Assembly: GCA_028023455.1 (NCBI GenBank)
Contig: JAQFVV010006510.1
Coordinates: 310,001-374,000 of the forward strand
Reading direction: 5' to 3'
Length of the DNA: 64,000 nt
Origin: Epiperipatus broadwayi
Taxonomy: Eukaryota > Onychophora > Udeonychophora > Euonychophora > Peripatidae
The stretch's first letter is position 1, and each line of letters begins with the position of its first letter. Made by a program: the position numbers and the translations under genes. The notes below the pieces were generated by a model, which saw nothing but the letters and a program-made list of their open reading frames with translations, was not told where the DNA came from and ran no database searches. Shown here one piece after another: positions 32,145-45,382 of this stretch.

Positions 32145-34278
32145 TGTAACGGGATATATATATATGTGTGTGTGTTACATTTAAATTCTAATGCTTAATG
32201 TTTTTGTAAATACCTAATACTAAATTAAATGCACAAACTTTCAAAATGCACAAATAACAATTTATTAATTTATTATGTTTGATTTAAATATTAAAATAAG
32301 CTTTAAAAAATTATAGAATCGAAACAAAGAGTCTAAATCTTTAAATAAAGTATAAAATAAAAACCTTTTTAATAATAGCGAAGATTTTTTTTAATTTTCA
32401 ATTATAAAAATTACAAACAGATCCTTAAGGCAAAGCGACAATTAAAAAAATGATTACAAAATAGATAAGAGTTCTGCCTAGAGATAGAGACACAGACCTC
32501 AGTGGAAAACCCAAAATCTACTTGGCCACAAACTGAATTAACCAATAAAATAGAGATATGGAATATGTATGATGAATCCTGCATTCCAGAGATAAGGTGC
32601 CTGTCGACTATAAAAGGAAAATCTCAAAATATAATTAGTTAATTGGAAATTAGAAAAATTAAAAATTTAAATTCTTTTGTCTGTTGCTGAAAAGTTAAAA
32701 TAAATATTATTGCCATCACCAAAAATGTAATGAGCTTCATTGTGCTTCCTTCGGTGCGGCCAGCCAAAGGTAGCTTTCCTATTCACGGATCCCAGGATCG
32801 AACCACTGGTGCCATATGCAGAAATCTTCATAAATGCATCTTCATAAATCATCATTGCCCACAAGAAATTGATCTTTTTATAAATTCAGATCTTCATCAT
32901 GAAGGAACGAGCCTGGAGAAAGAAAGGAAAGTATACATTATAAACAAAAAAACATTATAAACTCTTAATTTAAAATCTCAGAACTTTTTATTTTCCTTAA
33001 AAGATGATTTATAGACTTTCTCTCTGAATCAAATCTAAACTCTATAAACTTGAAAAAATTTAGGTCTTATCAAAAATTTAAACATATTCTTTTAAAATAT
33101 GTGTTATATGCTAAGTGTAAGATCTGTTTGTAATAGAGCAGGGGTTTGCGATTGCAAACTTAAATTTAAAAATAGAAACACATCGTTATTTGTGCATTAA
33201 TAAATTTTAAAAATAGGTTAAAAATAATATTTCTGGAAAGAAAATAAGTTAAATATAATGCTCATTTTAAAATGATTTTAAAACTGTAAACTAAATATTT
33301 TATTTTTATTAAATTAATAAAATGATTTAAATGTTAGTTGAGTATAGATGGCTGCTAGACTAGTTTAAATAAATGTTAGTTTAAAGGGGTTTTGATCTTG
33401 GACTATTTGTTTCATAGTTGTGTCAATGCTGGTGGAGAGATATATGGACATTTATATCAATGTAATGTGAAGTGTGTTAGCACCTAGGGCGACGAGTCCA
33501 ACTGAATGCATGACCCCAAAGAGGTAGTCATATAATTGAAATGGACACAGAGGTATTTCCTGCACCATTGACCCATTCCAACACTATGCATTTTGGATGA
33601 TAAGCCGGCAAGATAAGATCGCTCACCCATCCATACGTAGCATTTCTTTTTATTATTTTATATGCATGTTTCCTTCGCCTGACAGATGCACATACCTGTG
33701 GGATGAAGGTCATGTTTTCTCCAATAATATTACGCTGTTCAGATGCACATTCCTGTCTACATAATTCTATGCTAACATGTTAACATTGCATTGGTTGCTG
33801 ATATATATCTGGAGGCGAGTATTGGTGTGGCTGTGGATTTTTAGTCAGGAGTCAAATGATTTGAAAATTTGTGAGTGCGTCTAGATAGCTCATTTATACT
33901 CAACATTTCTAAGATTAAAAATAAAAGTTAAGACAAATAAAACTAATAATAATAAATAATAATGAAAAAATATAGTTTTTTTTTATAAAATAATTTTAAA
34001 GTTTGTGCATTATTGATTATATACGTAAATAAAATATTTTTTTGTGTTATTAAAACTGACAGTGCTTGCTTTTTTTATTCTTTATTATTAAAAATATATT
34101 TTAATAAATATATTAAGTTTCTGCATCTACTTATGCTAGTGACTTGGGCTGGTGGTCGCAGTCTTAACAGCATGTATCTGTCGACTTTATAAATTTTCTA
34201 GGTTCAAAGTAGCCTAGTGGCGCTCTGTCGGCAGATGCGGTAAGACTGGAAACTTAATCATCATTATCGACCATTATA
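32145..34278. repeat. Unclassified 2.1-kb repeat, copy 2
   Basis: Direct repeat of 29550-31719 with scattered substitutions and small indels (somewhat under ten percent by eye). The minus-strand frame is shortened here (32667-32864). A separate minus-strand frame at 33528-33713 is closed in copy 1. Runs into (TA)n at 34274. Confidence 0.75.
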
Positions 34279-37200
34279 TATATATATAAATTTATAAATA
34301 AATATTTTAAAATACAGTACTTAAAAGTTTATAAAAATATATGTATAACCATCACTTAGAAGCGCTTTCAACTAATTTGTAGCTTTGTCAACTATCACTT
34401 AATGTTTTCACAGTTATATGATGTAGATAAAATAATATTTTTGAGTATAAACTGTGTATTATTTTGCATTACAATCCGATATTTTAACGAACTAGCAACT
34501 GCCATTATCAAGGTTAATTTTTGAAAGAAAAATCATTAGATCTCAAACAATAACATGACTCAGTGTGAGATGAAAAATGAGATTCAACTTGAAGTAGTTC
34601 AGCATTCACAATATGAAGCTTATCAAAATGTTTATTTCCCTCCGTTTTTTCATCTATTAATTTTAAGTTAATATTAGATAAAATGACAGGTTTTCACATA
34701 GCTGGAATATGTTGTGCTGTGTCAGCCCTATTTAAACCAGTAGGACTTTTTAATATTTCAATTGACTCTCTCATGCTTTTTTAAATCACATCTTTCTAAA
34801 TTAGCAATTATTGTCAAAATTACATTTGTGACCAATTTTTAAAAAATGGGAAGTAAAAACTGATGTGCTAATTTTTTGAATAAAAGCAAAGGATAGCAAA
34901 TATTCAACCACCTATTAGTTAAACTTATATTTTAAATGGGTTTGGTTTGGTGGTGTGGAAAGATAGAGGCTGGTTTTGATAGGAATGTAAGCTACCCTTA
35001 AATCTTATATATATATATATTACAAAGGTATATACATAATTAAGATGTAATAATAAATATATATATATATATATATTACAAAGGTATATACATAATTATA
35101 CTCTTTCTATGATGGAAACCATTTTCCCTTACATCCCTGTTTTACTAAATATTTATCAACAAATATAAAGTGAGCAATGAATTATTAGAAACCATTATAA
35201 GGAATATACAAGTTATAATTATAGAATCATCAGTGCTTATCTTTAATAGTCAACTATTGTGACTGAGATTAAAAAATAGTACTCTATAAAATTTAGGCTA
35301 ATAATAATGGAGCAATGTCAAACTTCGGGCATATTATAACAGCAATTGTCAATATTTCAACTCCACACATATTTAAGTGATAAAATATCTAATAATAAAA
35401 ACCATACAAAATACTGATCATTTCATCAATTCTAATCATCATCAATTTACTAAGTCTTCTGATAACCTGGGTATACTTACCATCAATAAAACAATAAACA
35501 TCTTAAAGTGAAGGATGTGGACTTTAAAGATGACTATTATAACTTTAGATGTATTGAAATAATTCTACAAAGAAACATTTGGATGTTTACACAAAAATTA
35601 TGGTTTGAAGTAACATGCGATCAAAAAAAACCTAAGGGTTGTGAACATAAAAAAATAGGCAGACTTATATTAATTTTATCACAAAATAATTTCATAAGCT
35701 TCAAATCTCTCAAAACACAAATCTATTAAAAAATTAATCATTCACATTTGTGATTCACAGAACAGATAGATAGGAGAATAAAATCATCAACTAAAAAATA
35801 ATTTTTAAAATTATTTTTTTTCCTATTATTTAATAAAATTAACAAATAAACAAAAGAATTAGAAAATTATAATGTGACAAACCCAAAAATTTTATATATT
35901 GATCAATTCTATATGTAATTTCATAAAACACATAAGTATTATTCCCTTCTGATTTTTTTAAATAGAACTTATTTTACGAGCTGATTATTCCCTTACAATA
36001 ATCAAACTTTAAAAACTATTTCACAAGAAATAAAAAATAGATTTAATTTAAATCTTCACTTTTAAAAAGAACAAACAATAGCCTACACAGTTTTAATCTA
36101 AAAAAAAAAAAACAATCCAACAAAATTGGTAAGAGAAAATTATTCATTATTTTGAAGATGGAAATCCTTTTTCTTTAATTATAACTTTATAAATGAAAAT
36201 GTATACATATCAAAAATACCTTCAATCACTATAGACTTCTGAGTTTTTGTTTTGTGGTTGGATAGATTAATGCCTGTTCATCTAAATCCTACATGATGAA
36301 GCTTAATCAATATTTGGCTCCAAACTTATCTTTTTTATAGCTTTATCAATGGTTATTTAAATCCAGATTTCTTATCTTTTTTTTTCTTGTATATTAAGGT
36401 TGCAGTTTATAGTTATTTTCAATTTATGTTAGCATAGCCTGAGACAATTGAGATTTTGGTTGGATCTGTACATCAGAATAGTTGATCGTTTTTATCAGGG
36501 ATACTTTTCTTCTCCTAAATTTATTTTTGTTAAATTAGTTAGATATATAGTTGGGATAGTAAATGATGTAAAAACAAATGCATAAATCTATGTGAGATAA
36601 GCTTTAAATTTGTAAAGTCTGTTAAATTTGCCTAGTGCACTTTTGACTAATTAATTGTATTAGTCATAGTCATTGAATTTATAGTAGAAAAAATGTGAGG
36701 CTTATTAAAGAGACAAGAATAAATAATTAACATATTTGAATGATAAATTAGTTGTTTAATGTGGCCATTTTTTCAGAAGTTGGCAGAAGAGTCTTTTTGT
36801 TAATTGCATACCCGTTTCTGATGATATGCCAGACCCATTTCATGTAACATTTGGCATTATTGCATTGAGAGCAGATCATACTAGTGGATGTAGGCTCAAA
36901 GGTGTGTCACAGCTGAATTCATGATTATAAAAAAATCATCAGTTTGACTTTAGGTAGGGTTGTGTAGGTATGTGTGTTATGTATATTTTGTTTTGTTAAA
37001 TTTGTCTGAAAAACTGCTCAAAACTTTCCAACATTAAATGATGTAAAATTGTTTATATAGCTGGCTCAGTAAATGGTCAGTTTTTTGCAAGTGATTAGCA
37101 CAAAGTTCTTGAAAACTCAATAAGGTTCAACTGATTTACAAACTTCTTTTTAATTCAGAATGAGATTAATTTACTATCAATATTTTTACAGTGGATAACT

Positions 37201-38538
37201 TAATGCTTTACCAATTTGTTGAAAAAATAATAATGATTTGTGAGTAGATATTTCAAAAAGGGAGGACATGGATTCTTCTTGATTAATATCTGCAAGATTG
37301 TCAATAGAATAAATGTCAATAAAAACTTTTTCTTTAATGGTTGTTAATATGATGGTAAATGATTTGAATTCATTTATATTTGGATACATAAAAAAAAATC
37401 CAATGAAATTTAAAACAGCTGAAAACCATCTAAAAATAATATACATGGAAACATCATTATCATTATTGTCACTGGAATTCTTACAAAAACATAAAATAAA
37501 GAAGAACTGTTGCTGAAGGAGTACCAAAATATGTCAGCTGGACTTTTGAAAATTATCTTTATTTTTTTAAAAATTTCAATTAAAATATATATATATTAGA
37601 AATATTTTTCCTTTTCAAATTTAAATTAATAGCTTATTTTACTTATCAACAATTAGCAATATTATTTTATATAAAATAAAGATTTGGATCAAGTAAGTAA
37701 GGTTTAATTTATATAAATAAATATAATAGAGTAATTTAAAAGATATATTTAATATTTAATTTTTTTTTTGAAAATATATAATTAATCGTATAGAAAAGTT
37801 TAATTTAATCTAAACAAATGCATAATTAAAAAAATACTTTCACTTTTATTATGATATTTCTTGATATTTCAACATTCTCAAATATTACGATATACTTATG
37901 TCTGTTTGTTAGTGTTAAAATGGTATGTTATAAATCAGTAATTTGAATGATTGTAGAAATATACCAGATCATTTAAAAAAAGTCAGATAAATGTTTAAAA
38001 ATTATAATAGAATCAAAATAGATTGAAATATATAGCGGAATTTAAATTTCAGCACTATGAATATAATTTTATTTATAATATTACTAAATTTGTATAATTA
38101 TCAATAAGTGCACCATATGATTCACTTTAACGCAGTATTGATTCACTTCCTTTTCAATTTTCATATCTATTAAGTCATAGATACTCAATTTTTTAATTAC
38201 ATATTTATTAAATTTTATTTATTGATTGTGCCTTATAAAAGTATGAAGCTTTAATAACTCTGATTTATATAAATTTAGCTGTGGGAAAAATATTACAATA
38301 AAGTTAATTTTATATATTGGGTTTACATTATAAAATCAATTAGTTGATATAGCTTATAGATTTAGATACAAATCCACAGAATTAAATTTAATCTTTTTAT
38401 CTTTAATAATTATCCATTACATTTTAGCTAATCCAATGTGTGGCATAATAATAATATTATACAATAATGAATAGATCCTTACTTAATTTCAAGCATTGCA
38501 TAATTATATCAGTTACATTTTGAGCCATCCAACAATGA

Positions 38539-38540
<2 letters not shown>
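34279..38540. other. AT-rich DNA without a recognisable gene
   Basis: Holds a diverged inverted relative of 42437-42535 at 34448-34545 (shared block CCATTATCAAGGTTAA). It also has a local duplication of ATTACAAAGGTATATACATA at 35020 and 35081. Frames at 35508-35729 and 37186-37527 lack recognisable domains. Confidence 0.5.
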
Positions 38541-38569
<29 letters not shown>

Positions 38570-38602
38570 TCGGAATATAGTTATAATGATCTCTCTCTCT
38601 CT
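38541..38602. repeat. (TC)n microsatellite, two tracts
   Basis: GATCTCTCTCTCTCTC occurs at 38537 and again at 38588, followed by TA units that border the ribozyme foldback. Confidence 0.9.
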
Positions 38603-38765
38603 ATATATATATATGAAAAACAAAAACAAGTTAGAATCACGTAACTTGCTATATCACTTGTATTTATGATCAATAGATGGCGTTTTACTAAAACACCGAA
38701 CAAAGTGTATAATTTGTTTACATAAACAAAAGAGTCAGAATTTCACTATCTCTTTCATTTGCCCA

Positions 38766-38813
38766 CTTTCAAATTATCTGATTTCAAGCTAATTTTGCTA
38801 TCATCAGTGAAAG
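38766..38813 (-). ncRNA. Hammerhead ribozyme, subfamily B, minus copy (stem III damaged)
   Basis: Stem I CTTTCA/TGAAAG, core CTGATGA and GAAA are intact. Stem III carries substitutions (ATCAGATAAT) relative to the plus copy, so activity is doubtful. Confidence 0.65.
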
Positions 38814-38888
38814 ATAGAGCTAGAATCTGATAGAAAGTTTTGCTTAAATACTTAGAGTCAGTTTTTTAGATGTAGTTTCTAGCTCTAT

Positions 38889-38936
38889 CTTTCACTGATG
38901 ATAGCAAAATTAGCTTGAAATCAGCTGATTTGAAAG
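38889..38936 (+). ncRNA. Hammerhead ribozyme, type I, subfamily B, plus copy
   Basis: Stem I CTTTCA (38889-38894) pairs with TGAAAG (38931-38936). The core is CTGATGA (38895-38901), stem II AGC/GCT with a seven-base loop, GAAA (38917-38920), stem III ATC/GAT, and H17 = T38930. Stem I differs from subfamily A on both sides at once, so pairing is preserved. Confidence 0.8.
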
Positions 38937-39034
38937 TGGGCAAATGAAAAAGATAGTGAAATTTTGACTCTTTTGTTTATGTAAACAAATTATACATTGT
39001 GTTCGGTGTTTTGGTAAAACGCCATCTATTGATC

Positions 39035-39652
39035 ATATATATATATATAAAGCAATAAAAATGATAAATATAACAGTAAATTAACTATTATATTTATTGT
39101 AATTATAATAGTTTTTAATTAACGGACATTTTATTTGTATTATATATATGTATATGTGTATGCATGTGTCTGTGTGTGTATTGGCTACTAGCTTAGAAAG
39201 CTCATGGATATATATTTTTAATTAATATTAAAAATGGAATCCCTATTCATTAAGATATTTACCATCTATAATGTTAACTAAAACACTAAACACTTATTGT
39301 GGGGGAATCTTAATTACAAAATGAGATAAGTAAAAGTTGACTCTGCTTTGACTTCTTATAGCTATATAAATGTATTATAGTGTGTTGTTCTTTTTTAACA
39401 CTATGATTTACAGTTATAAGCGGTTTTGGTTTGATTGCATCATAGCACTATAATATAATTTGATACTTATACAATTTTATTGTAGCATTTGTATTCTTTT
39501 GCAGTATGAATAATAATCAAAAGAGATACCCTTTTTAACTGCATTACAACAGTAACAGAATAGCTATTTTGAATTGGCTGTTAGCTTAATAAGATTATGA
39601 CAGCAGATTTGTAATTAGTATTAAATATAAATTCACTATTTATTACCTAATT

Positions 39653-39695
<43 letters not shown>

Positions 39696-39697
39696 TA

Positions 39698-39736
<39 letters not shown>

Positions 39737-40146
39737 TTAATTTAAAGGAATGTAATAGAGTTACAGATATAAACATTAAAATATAACAAACACATTTCTG
39801 TGTAATTATTTAGATAATGCTTTTACTATGATATAACCTGGTTACAATATATTAAACTTGGTAATGAGATCCATAATCACATGATCCAATAACAACAAAC
39901 TTTATCTGAACTATATTAGGCACAAAAGTGGAATCACTTTCTGCTTAATATTGTAGCTTTTAGAAAAGTAATGAAACAGATGTTGATATTTTATATACAA
40001 TTAAAACTTTATGTATACCATTATTTAACACAGGTTATTTGTATATTAATTTACATTTTTTCACATAAGTATGAATGTAAATATTGAAATCTAGTGGCAT
40101 TTTTTCTATTTACTATATATAAAATTACAATTATGATGTATAATGA
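39035..40146. repeat. Repeat fragments and palindromic TA tracts
   Basis: 39086-39140 is related to 10034-10090. TA tracts lie at 39655-39689 and 39703-39728. The second is flanked by ATTAATGTGTATATA and its mirror TATATACACACACATTAAT, making a hairpin. No gene. Confidence 0.6.
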
Positions 40147-40381
40147 ATAATAGGAATTGTGGACTTAATCAGTGAAGTATTGAATAGCTTCACACTTTCA
40201 GATCTAACCACTTCAGCTTCATCTATTTATATAGAAAGTAGGTTGAAGTAAAGAAAAGTTCCCCTCTTTTCTTCCAATGCATAAGCTTGTGGTTAAGACC
40301 TGTAGAGGTCCCTACCTTTGCATTTTCAACCGCACATGATTTAGGCTTATTGCCTTAGTAAATATTACTTATGTAATCAAT
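40147..40381 (+). repeat. Dispersed repeat, D family, single copy
   Basis: Matches the reverse complement of about 55388-55590 and, in its 3' half, 55707-55832. Landmarks are TAATAGGAATTGTGGACTTA, AGACCTGTAGAGGTCCCTA and AATATTACTTATG. Non-coding; contains no hammerhead core that I can find. Confidence 0.65.
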
Positions 40382-40525
40382 GTGCATTAAATAAATTTAT
40401 AATTATATGTTAATGTATGCTGAAACGATGTGATCTAGTGTTAACAGTAGTGATTGTCTAATCCAAATTAAGCCAAAAGTGGAAAAACTTTTAGTTTAAT
40501 ATTTTTAGTTGCTCTAATAACAACC

Positions 40526-41640
<1,115 letters not shown>

Positions 41641-41945
41641 ATGGCTTTTGCAGGGGGAATAAAAGAGCTAGTATTCAAAACCCTAAAATTAAGCACTGAT
41701 GTTGACTCTCTTAAATTATTGAAATGTTTTGCTGATGGGGCTATGCCTGATTTAAAAATGAAAACAGTCAGCTAGAAGGCTCAGATTTTGCCATCTTCCT
41801 TTGGAAGACCAGTTTATTGGAATGTAGGAACTCAAGAACAAAAGCCTGGCAAGAAGACATCATAGACAAGCCAGCCCAGTGTAGAAAGACAGTGCCAAAT
41901 GCCATGAAGGATGCCTCAGCTAGAAGATCGGTAATATTTCTTCTT
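41641..41945 (+). other. G+C-richer segment of unknown nature
   Basis: Markedly richer in G+C than its surroundings. The stretch 41771-41930 is open in one frame for about 53 codons (pieces LEGSDFAIFLWKTSLL and KAWQEDIIDKPAQCRKT) and is followed by GTAATAT, a possible splice donor. The upstream AG lacks a pyrimidine tract. It could be an exon, an old pseudogene or a repeat; I recognise no protein. Confidence 0.3.
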
Positions 41946-42436
41946 GCAGAGCTTTTTAAAATTAAATCTAAAATTAAACCATTTTACTAAGTTTCTAAAG
42001 CTAGCTATATAATTGAATGTCCATAAGTTTATAACTTTTAAATGTTTCCTTAATAACATAAACTAAACTCTGTAAAATCTACAATCTAGCTTTAATTTAA
42101 TAATAATAAGTGTAACAATCTTGCCTATTTAAATGATTTATAATTTAATAATTCTTCTAAATATAATAACTGTATCCTATTATTACAGATCTGTGGGTCA
42201 TGCCTATTTTATTTTATTTTATATTTGTCTATTTTATTAATACTTATGATATGCCATGATTAAAAATGGAGATTATTAATATTAATAATATTAGAGAGAT
42301 GATTAGAAGCTTTTGTGCAATTGATTTATGCTGATTTTAGCATGCACATAAATCTCCATTTTGATATCTATTTTACATATATGTATATATATATAAATCA
42401 TATATTTCCAAATTAGCAAGTATTTTTGTATTGGTT

Positions 42437-42535
42437 TGCGATCTAACAATATTTCTTTCAAAAGTTAACCTTGATAATGGTGGATGCTAGTCTATCAAAA
42501 TATCAGTATTTAAGTGAAAATAATACATGGTACAG
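42437..42535 (-). repeat. Diverged repeat shared with 34448-34545
   Basis: The reverse complement of this stretch aligns with 34448-34545 through CCATTATCAAGGTTAA and flanking blocks. Short and old. Followed by TA/TG repeats at 42550-42580. Confidence 0.5.
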
Positions 42536-42763
42536 CCCAAAAAGTTATAATATATATATATATATATGTGTGTGTGTGTCCTGAATATACTTACAATGTT
42601 TTTATTTCATATTCATGGTCAGTCTGATTGACGATCAATATGATGTGAAAATGTTGAAATTATACATGGTATATATATATTATTAAAAAAATTATATTAA
42701 ACTCTGTATGAGTATTATTTTACATTGATATTTACAATGGCAGAGCAAGAAAGCATAATTATA

Positions 42764-43640
42764 TATACACCTGGGTCTCGTTTTATGTGGATTATTTTAT
42801 TGCAATTTTGAAGTTATGCGATTCATGTTTCTTCTTAATATCTTTCATATTTCACTATATTTATTACATATCAATAAATTTAAATTATTAATAACTTATT
42901 TTGACTTGAAATACTTTGGTTTTTTTTTTTTCAAAAATATAATGTTATATTAGCATCTAATGTGAATATGGCCTAAAGCTGTATTTAGAATTTTAGCTTC
43001 TATGTGAATAACCTACTTATACTAATGAGTAAATAATAATAATAAATTTATATTTACATATAAAAATATAGCAATAAATATTCAAAAATGTTAAACTTTT
43101 AAAATGTATTTTATTAATTAGAACAGAAATAAATATTTTTTTAGAATTTTTAAATAAATAATAACGAAGATTTTATTGATTTTATAAACTGAAAATAATC
43201 TTTCTAATGATAATCTATAATCTTTTTGTTTTGATTACGATCTCATTTTTTTAATATAGAAACAAAAAAGCCATTAACACAACTCAAGACTAAAAATGGT
43301 ACTAGTTGTATGTCACATGACGAATCTGATTTCTTAACAGTCCACAAATGAACACTTATTATCAAATAGCTAAATAATCACTAATGATTAAAATATGTAT
43401 GAAAAATGTAAAATTAAATACTGTAGTTAATAAAAAAAGTTTGTCTTGTATTATTTTTTTTCAAATATTTGAAATATTTTATTAGTCATACTTTATTTCC
43501 TTATTTTTTTAATGTGAATCTTAAAGTAATTTTTTCTTCTTGCTTTGCTTTTATATGATTTCTGAGAATTACAACCCCTATCCCCATTTTTCAAGGTAAG
43601 TCTACGATTTGTTTTGTGTGCATTTTCTGAGTAACTGATC
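42764..43640 (+). repeat. Dispersed repeat, E family, copy 1
   Basis: Aligns with the reverse complement of 56755-57915 along its length (landmarks GTTTCTTCTTAATATCTTTC, AAGTTTGTCTTGTATTA and CATTTTTCAAGGTAA). A possible coding trace, KKPLTQ...DESDFL.VHK, is shared by both copies but is broken here by a stop. Identity unknown. Confidence 0.65.
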
Positions 43641-43839
43641 TCTGTATAAAATGAAACCCAGGTGTATATATTATATTTAATATTTTTGAAATTACATGAT
43701 GTAAATATTTTGTTTAAATTTCTGATATTTTGATGAAATATCATTCATCATTTCCAAGATTAATATCTTAATAAAGAACTATTAGTTAATAATTAATAAT
43801 GAGATTGAACATGAAGCAAGCATAAAGCTAAACTAGTCA

Positions 43840-44100
43840 ATATATAATTAAAATTACCCTAAATCCAAAATTCAAACAGACCAGAAAAAAAAAAATAAAA
43901 CACAACCAAAGGTTCTTTTAATATTAAGGGTGGATAAAAGATGAATGTATTTGTGGGTAATATTTAATATTATATATTGTGTAGTTTTTGTAGTTCTTTA
44001 CACTTGAGAAGTCTGCTTGTAGCAATGAAACCTTTTGTTGTGTTTTAATATTTTTTTGCTGGTCTGTTTGAATTTTGGATTTGATGTAATTTTAATTATA
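43840..44100. repeat. Foldback element next to the Penelope copy
   Basis: Arms 43840-43912 and 44025-44100 are imperfect reverse complements (TATAATTAAAATTACC, CAAAATTCAAACAGACCAG, AAAACACAACCAAAGG against their mirrors). The right arm ends in the TA tract that borders the Penelope-like element. Confidence 0.7.
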
Positions 44101-44199
44101 TATATATATATGTTAAAATGAAGATTTGCACGGGTTAAATATATAAAATACATATTTTGCGGGTTCATCCGTGTTAAAAACTTTTAATATTAATATACT

Positions 44200-44233
44200 G
44201 ACATTTCGACTTGGTCACACAAGCCATCCACAG
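44200..44233 (-). ncRNA. Degenerate hammerhead ribozyme of the Penelope-like element
   Basis: On the minus strand the core strand is CTGTGGA (one change from CTGANGA), stem II GGCTTG/CAAGTC, then GAAA and a GTC cleavage triplet with almost no stem III, as in known Penelope hammerheads. Stem I partners TATAACT and AGTATA pair with one bulge, just outside the range given. The short copy at 5367 keeps the better-conserved CGAAACGTC. Probably no longer active. Confidence 0.6.
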
Positions 44234-44328
44234 AGTTATAAAAGGTAGAAAGACAGTTGTAGAGTCACTGCAATCACTGATTTGAATAAAATGTTAAAAT
44301 TTCACCAATAGCAAAAGAAATGTTAAAT

Positions 44329-45063
44329 TTAGGAATGTTCTTTAAAAAAATTTTTCCAAATAGGAGGAAGTTTGCATGTATCATCTCGCTTATTGATAAA
44401 ATCTGGCCTTTTAAGTATCTCAATGGCTTCTCTAATTTTACATTGGTTGAGATTATCGCATCTGGATATGATCCTGGTACTGGAAAAATCAATTTTATGA
44501 CCTGAATCTATAGTATGGAGTGAGAGTGCTGATGATAATGAGTGTTGTTTAACTGCATTAGCATGCTCATCTCTCCTAACACTGATGTGATGATTACTCA
44601 TACCTATGTAAGAAGCTTTACAATTTTTACATGAGATTTGATAGACACCATGAGATTCAAGAGGGATTGAATCCTTAGGCTTGGTTATTATATTGCTGAT
44701 CTTTTGATGAGCATAAAATGCTGTATCTATATTATAGCATTTTAATATACGTCCGATACTGTCTGTAGTTCCTTTTACATATGGAATACAAATCCTAATA
44801 ACTGATTTATCATCTTTTTGTTTCCTGTTTTGTTTATTTTGGGCTTGAAATAAGGCTTTTTTTTATAAATTTGTAATTATAACTATTTGCTAATAAAACA
44901 CTATTAATATGATTTATTTCTTCTTTCAAATGTGTCTCATCTGAAAGGTTAATTGCTCTATTTAAAAGAGTTTTGGCTACAGAAACTATCTGAGTTGGGT
45001 GATGATGAGAATGGAAATGCAAATATATGTCTGTGTGTGTTTCCTTTCTGTAAAGAGAAAAAC
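44329..45063 (-). pseudogene. Penelope-like element ORF remnant: linker and GIY-YIG endonuclease
   Basis: Translation on the minus strand begins with RKETHTDIYLHFHSHHHPTQ (from about 45054), typical of the Penelope segment between reverse transcriptase and endonuclease, and stops at 44834. From about 44820 another frame continues VKGTTDSIGRILK, then GVYQISC..C (GVY at 44649-44641) and SYIG (YIG at 44610-44602), R in ISVRRDEH, and the catalytic-type Glu in REAIEI. It ends LPPIWKNFF at 44329. This is the GIY-YIG nuclease that nicks target DNA. The frame break and lost reverse transcriptase make the copy inactive. Confidence 0.88.
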
Positions 45064-45323
45064 ATATTAATATTAAAAGTTTTTAACACGGATGAACCCG
45101 CAAAATATGTATTATATATATATTTGATGTTTGATTATTTACAATAAATGAATTAAAAAATGCTCATTTGTTTTTAATTTTACAATTAATTGATTTGAAG
45201 TTGATTTTAGACGAAAGAGATAAAATAAGTTGCCTCCACAGGACTAGACTATATTGTGCTGCAACAAAATAGTGAATTAATTTTAATTGTCTTTGGTGTA
45301 AACTAAAAATTTTTGTAAAACTA

Positions 45324-45324
<1 letters not shown>

Positions 45325-45380
<56 letters not shown>
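45325..45380. repeat. (TA)n microsatellite
   Basis: Uninterrupted TA units. Confidence 0.95.

Positions 45381-45382
<2 letters not shown>

Larger units (their letters stand above)
38612..39034. mobile_element. Foldback of retrozyme-like repeats, subfamily B
   Basis: Left part (38612-38820) is the minus strand and right part (38821-39034) the plus strand of the same family as 27354-28709, giving a hairpin with arms of about 140-155 bp and a 60-base centre. Diverged from subfamily A but with the same landmark blocks (GTTTATGTAAACAAA, TTGAAATCAGCTGAT). Each half has a hammerhead. Both outer ends enter (TA)n: TTTTTCATATA on the minus strand, TTGATCATATA on the plus strand. Confidence 0.78.
44147..45113 (-). 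mobile_element. Penelope-like element, 5'-truncated, with inverted flanks
   Basis: Perfect 50-bp inverted repeats (44147-44196 and 45064-45113) enclose about 870 bp with a Penelope-type GIY-YIG endonuclease coding trace on the minus strand. The reverse transcriptase domain is missing. Outside the left arm the homology to the copy at 5304-5436 continues to TGTTAAAATGAAG and a (TA)n tract (minus-strand junction CATATATA). Penelope-like elements are known for such LTR-like flanks in direct or inverted order and for hammerheads within them; a degenerate hammerhead is present at 44200-44233. Confidence 0.9.

Noticed and set aside
37186-37527. 113-codon minus-strand frame
   Set aside because: AT-rich, low-complexity composition with no domain, splice or repeat support. 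A frame also opens on the opposite strand.
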